Source: Limonium bicolor
Taxonomy: Eukaryota > Streptophyta > Magnoliopsida > Caryophyllales > Plumbaginaceae
DNA length: 64,000 nucleotides
Assembly: GCA_023374045.1 (NCBI GenBank)
Contig: CM041778.1
Location: 288,277,533-288,341,532, forward strand
Direction of reading: 5' to 3'
Position numbers and translations under genes: made by a program. Within the stretch, counting starts at the first letter, position 1, and every line of letters begins with the position of its first letter. Positions 11,328-22,743 of this stretch are shown here, piece after piece. The notes below the pieces were generated by a model. That model saw nothing but the letters and a program-made list of their open reading frames with translations. It had not been told where the DNA came from and ran no database searches.

Positions 11328-11483
11328 GTAATTAATCTAAACCTTTAATCCTTGAAGAAGCATGTCTGAGTATTAGAGTAACTGTATGAGTGAATGCATG
11401 AGTAGATGAAATGAAGTGTATATTAAGCATGAAATAAAGTAGCTGAAACTAGTACTCACCGTAGATGAAATTTGTAACCATAG

Positions 11484-12224
11484 GAAGCTTTAGTATTTGT
11501 TATCCAATACCGGTAAACCGGAATCAAGAAGAGATCGACATCACCAATCACTACTACACACAATGAACAGTGTCAGGTCATCCGACCAGGTATGATCTTA
11601 TTAAGGGGATACCTGACACCCGAAGCGCAAATTTCAATCATCCGACGATGCAACAAGCTAGGAACGGGTCAAGGAGGATTTTATACACCCGAATTCCCCG
11701 GTGGAGCGAAGATGAAACTGAAGATGATGTTCTTGGGAAAGGATTGGAATCCTTATACCAAGACATACCAGGAGACATGAACACAAGATGGAGCAACGCC
11801 ACCGACAATACCTCCAGAGTTTCAGACACTCGTCACACAAGCAGTAGAACTTGCACAACAATGTGAACATGAACCGATTCCCGCACTTGAAGCGGACCTT
11901 TGTATCGTCAACTTCTATGAGAAAGAAGGACGACTTGGGTTACACCAAGACAGGGACGAGACCACGGAATCTCTTGAACAAGGAGTGCCCGTAGTGTCTT
12001 GGTCCATTGGTGATGACGCCGTATTCCTGTATAGCGAGCAGAAGCGTGTGGACCTCGCACAGAAACTGGTATTGAGATCAGGAGATGTCCTAATCATGGG
12101 TGGAAACTCTAGGATGCTGTATCACGGGATCAACAAGATCAAGTTGAATACGGCACCACCGGCAATAATCAATGCCACACACATGAAACCAGGATGCCTG
12201 AACCTTACCTTTAGGAAGTATTAA
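11484..12224 (+). pseudogene. AlkB-like 2OG-Fe(II) dioxygenase exon, E1 copy
   Basis: Resembles the plant ALKBH1-type branch of the AlkB family, enzymes that oxidatively remove methyl groups from nucleic acids. Visible blocks: RPGMILLRGYLTPEAQ, FYTPEF, KMKLKMMFLGKDWNPYT, NFYEKEGRLGLHQDRDE, SGDVLIMGG, YHGINKIKLNTAP and LNLTFRKY. Iron ligands would be His 11943-11945, Asp 11949-11951 and His 12123-12125. The exon is entered through an AG acceptor ending at 11483, in phase with the gag donor after 11327, and ends in its own TAA. It is broken by a one-base insertion near 11560 (absent from E2) and by an in-frame TGA at 11778-11780 (shared with E2). Located between gag and protease, where gypsy elements normally have no gene. 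Confidence 0.88.
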
Positions 12225-12363
12225 ATCCATAGTATCATGTAATGTATTAGTAACGTGTATTAGAGACACGGTTTGTATGATGGTTGGTTTATCAATAAGA
12301 GCAGTGTTGATTTAATTCCACTTGTGTCCACCATCAATACTTATCCAATTGTGAATTCAATAG

Positions 12364-15300
12364 GTTGTGGACTCGGTACCGAAGGTATCCTGAGTATCGT
12401 CACCGAAGCACAAGCCGGCAAGAGCGGCACCATTCTAACGGGAACCTTCCCAGTGAACGGCATTGACGCCAATGTGTTATTCGACTCCGGCGCCTCTCAC
12501 ACCTTCGTATCACCATCCTTTGTGAAGAGGTTGAAGCTAGATGCGGATGAGCTACCGAATTTTGTGGTTACTCTCCCATCAAAGGAGCGAGTAAAGTGCA
12601 CCAAATATTATCAATTAGCCACCATCGAAATAAAAATGAGACGTTTCCCATTTCCTTCATCGAATTTAATGGATTGGGATTCGACTTAATCATTGGAATG
12701 AGTTGGTTGGAGCGGCACAAGGGTAGAATCCTCTGCGCCGAGCATCGTTGCTGCTCAAGAGTCCTTGGGGTTACAGTATCTTACCGCCAGAGACCGAGGG
12801 AGCCTTCGACCACACTCATATCTGCTATGGCTATGTACCGGGAGCTCAGAAAGGGCCACAAGTATATCTGTGTTATGTACAAGACCTGGAGAGAGATCCA
12901 GAGTTCAGTGAAGATGTACCGATTGTATCCGAATTCCCCGATGTATTCCCTAAGGAGCTACCCGGCATGCCACCACCGAGAGCAGTGGAATTTGAAATTG
13001 ATCTTTTGCCAGGTACCGGTCCCATTGCTAGGGCACCGTACCGTATGGCACCTGCTGAAATGACCGAATTGAAAGAACAGTTGCGCGATCTTCTCGACAA
13101 AGGGTTTATACGCCCGAGCGTATCACCCTGGGGAGCACCGGTTCTCTTCGTGAAAAAAGGACGGTAGTCTCCGACTTTGCATTGACTACCGCAGTTGAAT
13201 GCGGTCACAGTAAAAATAAATACCCATTGCCACGCATCGACGACCTATTTGATCAGCTGAAAGGAGCATCAGTCTTCTCCAAGATTGACCTCCATTCTGG
13301 GTATCATCAAATTGCAATTAAGGAACAAGACATTGAGAAAACGGCATTCCGTACCAGATATGGCCACTACGAATTCACGGTGATGCCATTCGGTTTGTCA
13401 AATGCACCAGCTAAATTCATGGACCTCATGAATCGACTATTCAGTGACAGTTGGACACTTCAGTTGTGGTATTTTTGATGACATCCTTGTATATTCAAAT
13501 CAGTAGAGGAACATGAAACTCATTTGAGGAAAGTGCTTGAGACACTGCGCGAGAATCAGCTGTATGCGAAGTTCTCCAAATGCGAGTTCTGGCTAGATCA
13601 GGTATCATTCCTCGGTCATGTCATCTCGAGCGCAGGCATCTCAGTTGACCCTTCTAAGATAGAAGCTGTACGATCATGGCCTAGACCTAAGACTGTTACC
13701 GACATTGGAGCTTTCTTGGTCTAGCCGGTTACTACCGGAGATTCGTAAAGGACTTCTCGAAAATCGCTAAGCCCATGACTACATTGATGAAGAAAGATGC
13801 ACCGTTTGTATGGACAGACGAGTGCGAGTTATCATTTCAGAAACTAAAAGACTCATTGACCTCAGCGCCCATCCTTACTCTTCCAGAGGGCACATAGGGA
13901 TTTGAGGTATACTGTGATGCATCAGGCAAAGAAATGGGATGCGTACTCATGCAGCATGGCAAGGTTGTTGCTTATGCCTCCCGCCAGCTGAAAAAGCATG
14001 AGGAGAATTACCTGACACACGATTTAGAGTTAGGAGCCATTGTCTTCGCCATGAAGATATGGAGACACTATCTCTATGGGGTAAGCATCACCATCTACTC
14101 CGGCCATAAGAGCTTACAGTATGTATTCACAAAGAAAGAATTGAACTTAGACAGAGAAGATGGATGGAGTTTCTTTCAGATTACGACATCGACTTACAGT
14201 ATAAGGAAGGGAAGGCAAACATCGTAGCCGACGCCCTGAGCCGTCGAGCACACACTCCATTCGCTACTCGCTTCTTCTAGCTTGGTTGACGAGGTGCGAG
14301 ACGCTCAGTTGAGCGACCCTTACCTAACCGAAATCAGACAAAAGATTGAAATGGTACATTTGAGAAGAAGAAGTATGACTTCAAGCTACATGACGATGGT
14401 TTGATTCGGTTGAATGGCAGGCTATGCGTCCCCCGAAGCAATGCTGAGCTAAGGGATCGCATCCTGCGAGAGTCACACAGTTCCACATTGTCAGTCCATC
14501 CGGAGCCTCCAAGATGTACAAAGACATGAAGAGGTACTTCTGGTGGTCTGGAATGAAATCAGATGTGACAGAATTTGTATTGAGATGCTTAACATGCCAG
14601 AAGGTAAAATTTGAACATCGTAACCGGGCGGAATGGTACAATCGATGCCAGTTCCGGAATGGAAATTTCATGATATCTCCATGGATTTTGTTGTAGGACT
14701 CCCACCTGCTAGGGGAGGACTCAACATGATCTGGGTTGTAGTCGATCGCCTTACCAAGGTTGCCAGATTCATACCGATGAAGGACACCTGGAAGGTAGTG
14801 AAGCTAGCTGAGCTGTTCGACAAGGAGATTATCAGACATCACGGAGTCCCGAAAACAATAGTATCTGACCGCGACACCAGATTTCTTTCGAGATACTGGA
14901 GAGCTACACGGGAAGCGCTGGGTACAGAATTGAAGTTGAGTACCGCCTTCTATCCTCAGACCGACGGTCAGACAGAAAGGACCATCCAAACACTGGAGGA
15001 CATGCTTCGGGCATGTGCCTTGGACTTTCAGGGGAATTGGTTAGACAAGCTTCATCTTATCGAATTTTCATACAATAATAGTTATCATGCCTCGATTAAG
15101 ATGTCGCCTTTCCAAGCTCTATACGGTAGACCCTGCCGTACACCCTTGTGTTGGGATGAGTCAAGCGAAGCGGTCGTCATAGGACCGGAGTACCTAGAAC
15201 AAGTCCAAGCGGAAGTGCAACAAATCCGAGCCAATATGAAGGCAGCCCAAGATAGACAGAAATCCTATGCGGATGTGAGACGACGCGACCTTGAGTTCGC

Positions 15301-15724
15301 CGTGGGCGACCAAGTGTTCTTGCGCGTTTCACCTATGAAGGGCGTATTCCGTTTTGGTCAGAAGGGCAAGCTAAGCCCAAAATTTGTAGGACCGTACACT
15401 ATTACCGAAAGAGTTGGATCCGTAGCCTACAGGTTGGCACTACCTGAGGACTTGGGACGTGTCCATGATGTATTTCATGTGTTACAACTCAAGAAGTATA
15501 TTGCTGATCCTTCTCATGTCTTAGAGCCCGAGAGATTATCCATTGAGCCGACAATGAGATATGTTGAAACCCCAGTGAGAATCCTTGATAGGAAGACCAG
15601 AGACATTCGCCATAAGTCTATACGGATGGTGAAGGTCCTATGGTCAAACCATGATGTCGAAGAAGCGACATGGGAGTTGGGAGATGCCATGAAGGCTAAG
15701 TACCCACAGTTGTTCATAGACTAG
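12364..15724 (+). pseudogene. pol: pol, E1 copy (PR-RT-RH-INT-chromodomain), many frameshifts
   Basis: Aligns throughout with E2 pol. The predicted exon begins after an AG at 12362-12363, in phase with the gag donor at 11327. Protease has [10 protein letters not shown] has [13 protein letters not shown], but the catalytic FIDD box has lost a base. RNaseH starts [10 protein letters not shown] after a TAG stop at 13896-13898. Integrase is intact from 14633 ([14 protein letters not shown]), and the chromodomain ([14 protein letters not shown]) is complete to the stop at 15722-15724, unlike in E2. Between about 12630 and 14640 I count about 17 single-base indels relative to E2, nearly all losses in short base runs, but only a handful of substitutions. 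That imbalance could reflect assembly error. Confidence 0.88.
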
Positions 15725-16130
15725 AGAGTCTAGCATCTAGTAATACGGGTACGGGTCGTACCCCTTTTAAGGGGGGTAGAGCCCTTTTGCTTTTGCATTG
15801 CTTCGGGGTAAGCATTGCATAGTGTGTAGGTATTGTAATAGGTTTTGTATGGCACATGTAGTGCGGAGCGTATGTGTATGTATGTGTAATGTATGTGTAT
15901 GGATGTGTATGTGTAACATGTAATGTATTGTGTAATGTGAATGTGATGGTATGTATGGAAATGATGAATTGCGTATGTGAATTCGTATTGTGCATGAATT
16001 GTGTATGTTTGCAATGTGGAATGAAGTAAACACCTCATAGGTGTAGTAAGACACATTAGAGCAATTGGTTGCCTAATGAGTAGATTTACTAAACTATTAA
16101 CCTTGAGCAACTTTGAGGGCAAAGTTTCTT
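15725..16130 (+). other. 3' untranslated region of E1, TG-rich
   Basis: Between the pol stop and the purine tract. Begins with a 15-bp inverted pair GGTACGGGTCGTACC and an AAGGGG run, then a GTATGTGTATG-rich stretch (about 15865-15990). The same block follows E2 pol at 26192-26597. No open frame of interest. Confidence 0.6.
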
Positions 16131-16142
16131 AAGGGGGGTAGA
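16131..16142 (+). other. Polypurine tract, E1
   Basis: AAGGGGGGTAGA lies immediately before the TGAAATACC start of LTR2, the normal position of the plus-strand primer. Confidence 0.85.
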
Positions 16143-16143
16143 T

Positions 16144-19100
16144 TGAAATACCCCGTAATTAAAAATAGTGATTAATTAGGCTAATAAGTAATTTAGAAGC
16201 TTAATTAAGTATAAATAATCATGAGGGAACAAATCCCGAAGAAAACAGATCCTTAAAACGGATTAAAATCATTAACGAACCTTAAAGCGCGTTTTTCGAG
16301 GTAACCAGGAAAACGTGAATTTAAGCGGGTCAAATACACTCGTAACAATTTTGGCCAACTAAATAATCATTAATAAATATTAGTGAAGCTTTAGAGCCAA
16401 TAAAATCAATAAAACGAGAATTTGTAAAAACTGTCAAAAACGGGAAGTTGTGGGGTAGAAACATAAATAACCAAAACTTATGTGTCCAATAATGTAAAAA
16501 AATTTTAAAAACCCATAAGGGCTGTGTGTTGTCCGATTGGGAGCCCCCTCACACTCCCTCACACTCTCTTCTTATTAGCAAAAGACAAAAACAATAAAGT
16601 AAAACTCACCTTACTTTATTCACTCTCACATTCTCTCTCTCCAATCCCTATTCTCTCTTCTCTCACGTGAACCCATCCCCCTCACTCTCTCTTATCTTTC
16701 TTCTTCCCCCATGCGATTTCTATGGAGGTTTGAAGACCCACTCACAAACTCCATCTTCCTTCCTCTTGAAACTCCCTTGAATCTCTTCCAAAAATTATAA
16801 AATACCATTGGAATCCTCTCATCAAGAGCTACATTTCCATCCTTCCAAAATTCGAAAACAACAACTTTCATCTCCATGGGTATGGAGCATTTGGAGCTTC
16901 AAGACCACCACTAGAACCCCTTCTTCTCCTTGTTCTATTGAGGTAAAAATTTTCTTGAAACTCCATCTTTTTCTAGCCTTTGTGGGCAAAACGAATTTGG
17001 ACTAAACCCTTGTTTGGTCCCTTGTATTCTAGCCGATTTTGGGCACTCTTGAAGGAGTTGGAATCTTGTTCTTGAACCACTCCAAGCTTTGCTTGCACTC
17101 TTGGAAGGTAATGCATTTTCTAAACCCTAAAACCCTTATTAAGAGCTTAAATAATGTTAGGGTTAGTTTTTAGTATTGAATGTGTATATATGTGGGCTGT
17201 AGTGTTAGAATTTTGGTTGCTAAACCGGTGGAAAGAGGAAGAGGAAGAGAAGAAAAGAGAAGGAAGAAGCAAAGAGAAAAACAACTAGAAGAAGAACAAG
17301 GTAAAATGATGCTCTCTTGTGTAGTTTAGTAATGCATTATCTAACAGATTTTTAGAAGTAAAAATATGTATTGTAAATGGTAGTGTAGTAGTAGTGTAAT
17401 GTGTAGGAGAATATAAGTATTTTGAACCATTAAAAGACATTTAAAACTTGTTGAAACATGGATGGGAATTAATGTTTGAGTGCAGGAATTTAATGTTGCT
17501 AGTGTGCTTTGTGTATGAGAGATGGGAATATTGATATTGATTATAAACAGGTAGTGTGGATCATTTATGTGAGTAAAACAATGTGGTGAGAGTGTAAAAT
17601 TATAGGGGAGACTATGGCAAAATTTACTTAGAAACTAGTGGACTTAAGAGATTAGAAACTAAGTGAATGGCATAGGTTGTAACAGATTTTAATGGAGAAA
17701 GATAGAGGGTGTATTAGGAGAGATAGTTAATGTAGTTGTAAGGCATTAGAGGTGCTAGAAATGACATTAGAAGAGGGAGCCATTGATGGAGAGTGATAGA
17801 GCAAAATCTGTAGCAAAATACATTAAGGGGGAAAACAATGTGAGTGTTGAATTTGAACTTAGGAAATTGTGTATAAGTTAGTATAGAATGGTGTAAAGAA
17901 TTAGGAAATGAATTAGCATGATTTAGAGTGTTTAAATTGTACTAAAACATGTTAGGATGTATGTAGGAAGATTGGGGAAACAATGGGTGGAATTGGGAAA
18001 AGAAAATAAGGGCTGTAGCAAAGTTCTGCTACCATCCGACCCAGAGTCTGGATCGGACGGTGGGTCGGACGGGGCTTAAGAAACGATAATCAACCTTTCT
18101 GGAATGGTCCGACCCAGGACCGTGGATCGGACGTGGGTCGGACAGGCAAAAAAAATAGTGGTCGAAGTTTCTGACTTCGTCCGACCCAAAGTCTGGGTCG
18201 GACAGTGGGTCGGACAGAGCTTGGACACGGGACCGAAACCTTCTAGAACGGTCTAACCCAGAGTGTATGGGTCGAACGGAAATAGTGCTGGGTCGGACGA
18301 GGAGAATTTCAGAGGACGTAAACCTACTGGAATGGTCCGACCCAGGGCTTGGGTCGGACGCTGGGTCGGACGACCCATTACTTACAAAAAAAAAACTGTA
18401 AGCTTATAACTAGTATATATATATGTATACCCACCTATACATATGTATGTATATATGTAAGTAAACCATGGATGAGTAACGAAAGGTAAGTAAATGAAAT
18501 ACAAGTGTAAGGAATGTAAAGACTTAGTAAGTATGAGTTAGGAAACGTAAGAGTAATCAAATTAAGTTAATGATAGTTAGATTAATCATTCGATTGTATG
18601 TATATCATAGGATTTGATTTGTGACACCGCAGGACATTCGGAAACACTTACAACGGTGAACGTATGAATTCCTCATGCCCCGTATGCTATCTTGGTTACT
18701 CTGATTTGTGTGTTGTGTGCTAATTGATCACCAAATAAGATAAATGCACGAATCGGAGTTACTATGCATACTTGTGAATATGTAGTGTGTATGTTGCGAA
18801 TATTTTCTTAAATCTCAGTTTGTATAATTCATGAAATGTATGGATGAATATGAATGCATGTATGTATGTTGTATTGTACTGTGACCGATTGTGATTGTGC
18901 TTGGACTTCTAACTTATTCCTAACAAGCTAACCAATCTAACTTAAATTGGTAATTAAATTGGAATGTGTAGAAGTCCGATATAGTTTCGGCCACGCGTGA
19001 GGATGAGGAGACACAAGAGGTTGGATCCGATTCCTGACTCTTAAACTGGTCCGCGGCCCAAATCCCTTAAGTGGGTAGCATCCCGGATTGGTGAATCAAG

Positions 19101-19991
19101 TAAATCCCGGAGGTGGGACGGAGTAGTCCCCAGGGCCGGAGGTCATACCGACTTAACTTGAGTATAAGTAAGTAAGAATGAGTAAGTAAAGTAATTGAAA
19201 GTAAGTAAGTGCAAGTAAGAGAAAGTGAGTGAAATGAGTAAAAGAGTAAACAGCATTCCGATTAACCCGGATGCGTAACTTCGCTAACACCGTGGAGGTA
19301 AGTATTGTATGCACTATTGTATTGATGCCTTGAATTGTGTAATGAATTGTAAATGCATGTATGTTGTATGTAAACATGTATGTATGAAATTAATGAATCG
19401 CATGTTTAGTGGACGTCAAATAGTCGGCGTGCCCTAGCTAGCACGCGGTATATGCGGAGTTCATGCGCAGCTTTTGCTGAGCTCCTAGGGGCACCGTTTT
19501 TACTACGCGCAGGTACAAGAGAAGGATGAAGGCCGTGAAGAGACGTAGCTAGTCCTTTTGATTCTTTTGGTTGTAAGCAATGATTATGATTGGTGTACTT
19601 AGTAGTACACGGCTGTAAGTTTTTGGTAGCCGGTGTACCATGGGGTGCACCTTTTTGGATAGTGGAAGTATTGGACTGGGGTATAGATGAGTGGCTTGTA
19701 GAAAACTCATTCTTTTGGGAAGTTTGAATTGGGATGTAATTGAATACACTTAAATACTCGGTGATCCATTAATGTAAGTATTTGGTATGTGGTATTTGGT
19801 AAGTAATATAGTAGCTCGGTATATTATGTTCATCAGACCGTTACTGTAAGTAAGGTAAGCCTAGCTAGCCGTATGGGCGGTTAGCGGCGTTGTATCACCC
19901 GCCGTAGTAATGGTAGTATTTCCCCTGCGAACTGATAGGATTAACGGGACGATTAGACGGTAAGCATAGGATTAACGGTAGGGGTGTTACA
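16144..19991 (+). repeat. LTR2, shared middle LTR, chimeric
   Basis: Serves as the 3' LTR of E1 and the 5' LTR of E2. Diagnostic bases up to about 19534 agree with LTR3 and differ from LTR1, for example GGTGAATCAAG, CTTCGCTAACACCGTGGAGG and GAGCTCCTAGGGGCACCG. From about 19600 onward it agrees with LTR1 and differs from LTR3, for example GTACTTAGTAG, GGGGTGCACC and TCCCCTGCGAACTG. A crossover therefore lies between 19534 and 19600. Confidence 0.92.
18032..18372. repeat. Forward-reverse-reverse GTCCGACCCA array in LTR2
   Basis: Same five-module block as in LTR1. The first copy is changed to ATCCGACCCA and module four reads GTCTAACCCA, a change shared with LTR3. Confidence 0.78.
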
Positions 19992-19996
19992 AAAAG

Positions 19997-20008
19997 TGGT
20001 ATCAGAGC
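19997..20008 (+). other. Primer-binding site (tRNA-Met type), E2
   Basis: TGGTATCAGAGC, five bases after the end of LTR2, the same arrangement as in E1. Confidence 0.88.
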
Positions 20009-20218
20009 GTAGTTACGCTCTGATGTCCATAGTACCGAGCATAGGGGATTACCGAGTTAGGATTTCAACCGTCTTAAGACGGATACTTAGAAACCTAACT
20101 AGGAACTACCGTTGTTAACGACGGATACCCTTGACGTTCTCAGGAACGATACCTTGTTTAAATTCCATGACCTTTGAGTCATATCTTGCGGAGCCTAATG
20201 TAACTGCTAAATGTTCAG

Positions 20219-21708
20219 ATGTCAGGAAGAGGTTCAGGTCGCCCTAGAGGAGGGGGCAATGACGGACCCGGCACGCAGACGATAGCTGAAATCGTCGCTG
20301 CCACGGTAGCACAGATGCTACCACAAGTAATCCAAGCTATGCAACAGAACCAGCAAAACCAACAGAACCAAGCGGGGCCAATCCCTCCCCCTCCACCCAG
20401 AGAAGCTAACTGGGTAAAAGCTGTAGCGGAACTCCGCCCTCCTTGCTTTAGGGGCGAGAGTGATCCGGCTAAGCTAGAAGCCTATATCTCCGAGATGGAG
20501 ACGGCATTCGAAACCCTCGAAGCTCCTGCTAGAGTTCGAGTCAGGGTTGCTACTTATTATCTGAAAGATGCTGCTATGGATTGGTGGAAGCTTGTCAAAC
20601 ATGAGCACGTCAATGACCCCACCTTCGATTGGGAGTCTTTTGCATCTCTCCTCTGATCCAAGTACTATCCGGAGCATGTAAAGACTAAGAAAAGGCTAGA
20701 GCTAGATGCCTTGAAGATGACAGACAAGATGTCTGTCGACGAATACTACCGCACCTTTACCTCCATTCTCCGTCTTCTACCCGACCTTGGGTACACCGGC
20801 CAGGTGTTGGTCGATCGCTTCTATGGCGGTCTGAGCCATCGCCTTCGGTACGGTATGGGCTACACTCGATTTACCTCCCTTCAGGTAAATATCGGTTAAC
20901 CCTTAGTACCATTTCAATTCCTTAATTTCCTTGAATTCCTTGAATCTTCTCTTTATCCTTTCTTAAATGAGAATCCCGGCTAATACCTGAAACTTCAGGA
21001 GTGTTATCACGCGGCTTCTCGCGTTGAGATCACTTGCCAGCTAAGGGATGAAGAAACCGCGCTGAAACGCAAGGCTAATAGCAAGAACACAAGTGCCGAG
21101 GAGCAGAACTAGGGGAAAAGCTGGAAGAAGAAGAAGGGAAAGTTCTTCGGTCAGACCTCCAAGAACTTCCCAAGTGAGAGCAGTGCCCATGCTGAGCAGG
21201 GCAAACCAGTTGAGCTTCTTCAGCTTGGTTCATCTGCACCGGTGGCTGCAAAGCCACTGAGATCACACCCACCAAAGGGTAAACTTCTATTCCTAAATCA
21301 TATTCTTACAAGTACCATATCTAGTATATCCACGCACACATGTGCTAACCCTCTAAACTTCAGGCTCTGGCTCCGGGTTCACCAAAACCTTCTCAGACGG
21401 CCGCACCTATGTGTGCAGGAAGTGCAACCAAGACCATCCCGGCAAAGACTGTTATGGGAGAGAAATCAAATGCTACAACTGCCAGAAACCAGGACACACG
21501 GCCAATAGATGCCCAGAAAATGCTAAGCAAAAAGGGAACTTCCAAGGCTACAAGCAGAGGGAAGGCAAGGAGGTTGCATCTGGTGATGCACCAGCCCAGC
21601 AGGCACCACAGGGACAGGGATCCCGGGGACCTCAGAGGGGTGCACCTCAGAGGCAGCCTGTCCTTCATGTCATAGACCGTGACGGGTCCGGTTCTAAATC
21701 CGGCCCAG
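20219..21708 (+). pseudogene. gag: gag, E2 copy, three spliced exons
   Basis: Exons 20219-20884 (666 nt), 20999-21278 (280 nt) and 21364-21708 (345 nt), with introns 20885-20998 and 21279-21363. I see no difference from E1 gag. Only two in-frame stops interrupt it (TGA 20654-20656, TAG 21109-21111), both shared with E1. The coding length ends in phase 1, which fits both downstream acceptors: exons plus the AlkB exon (740 nt) give 2,031 nt, and exons plus the pol exon to its stop (3,284 nt) give 4,575 nt. Both totals are exact multiples of three. Confidence 0.88.
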
Positions 21709-22743
21709 GTAATTAATCTAAACCTTTAATCCTTGAAGAAGCATGTCTGAGTATTAGAGTAACTGTATGAGTGAATGCATGAGTAGATGAAATGAAGTGT
21801 ATATTAAGCATGAAATAAAGTAGCTGAAACTAGTACTCACCGTAGATGAAATTTGTAACCATAGGAAGCTTTAGTATTTGTTATCCAATACCGGTAAACC
21901 GGAATCAAGAAGAGATCGACATCACCAATCACTACTACACCAATGAACAGTGTCAGGTCATCCGACCAGGTATGATCTTATTAAGGGGATACCTGACACC
22001 CGAAGCGCAAATTTCAATCATCCGACGATGCAACAAGCTAGGAACGGGTCAAGGAGGATTTTATACACCCGAATTCCCCGGTGGAGCGAAGATGAAACTG
22101 AAGATGATGTTCTTGGGAAAGGATTGGAATCCTTATACCAAGACATACCAGGAGACATGAACACAAGATGGAGCAACGCCACCGACAATACCTCCAGAGT
22201 TTCAGACACTCGTCACACAAGCAGTAGAACTTGCACAACAATGTGAACATGAACCGATTCCCGCACTTGAAGCGGACCTTTGTATCGTCAACTTCTATGA
22301 GAAAGAAGGACGACTTGGGTTACACCAAGACAGGGACGAGACCACGGAATCTCTTGAACAAGGAGTGCCCGTAGTGTCTTGGTCCATTGGTGATGACGCC
22401 GTATTCCTGTATAGCGAGCAGAAGCGTGTGGACCTCGCACAGAAACTGGTATTGAGATCAGGAGATGTCCTAATCATGGGTGGAAACTCTAGGATGCTGT
22501 ATCACGGGATCAACAAGATCAAGTTGAATACGGCACCACCGGCAATAATCAATGCCACACACATGAAACCAGGATGCCTGAACCTTACCTTTAGGAAGTA
22601 TTAAATCCATAGTATCATGTAATGTATTAGTAACGTGTATTAGAGACACGGTTTGTATGATGGTTGGTTTATCAATAAGAGCAGTGTTGATTTAATTCCA
22701 CTTGTGTCCACCATCAATACTTATCCAATTGTGAATTCAATAG
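21709..22743 (+). promoter_or_regulatory. Alternatively spliced interval, gag donor to pol acceptor
   Basis: The GT donor at 21709 (GGCCCAG^GTAATT) can join the AG at 21863-21864 (AACCATAG^GA), giving Gag-AlkB, or the AG at 22742-22743 (AATTCAATAG^GT), giving Gag-Pol. Both junctions are phase 1 and open across the join. The AlkB stop (TAA 22602-22604) lies before the second acceptor, so the products are mutually exclusive. The equivalent in E1 is 11328-12363 and in E3 46655-47640. This is inference from sequence; no transcript was examined. Confidence 0.68.
21865..22604 (+). pseudogene. AlkB-like 2OG-Fe(II) dioxygenase exon, E2 copy (best preserved)
   Basis: About 246 codons with one defect: TGA at 22158-22160, most simply a CGA arginine codon changed by C-to-T. 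After a linker (SFSICYPIPVNRN) comes the AlkB fold: RPGMILLRGYLTPEAQ, then KMKLKMMFLGKDWNP, then the catalytic half. Fe(II) ligands are His 22323-22325 and Asp 22329-22331 in GLHQDRDE and His 22503-22505 in YHGINKI. The 2-oxoglutarate-binding arginine is at 22593-22595 in LNLTFRKY. The preceding arginine of the family's R-x5-R motif is cysteine here (TGC 22575-22577). Closest remembered relatives are plant ALKBH1-type proteins. A role in demethylating or repairing element RNA or cDNA is plausible by analogy with AlkB domains in some plant RNA virus replicases, but is not shown. Confidence 0.9.

Noticed and set aside
15730..16122. Minus-strand open frames over the TG-rich 3' region
   Set aside because: Low-complexity TATG/TGTA sequence gives His/Thr/Tyr-rich translations without domains.
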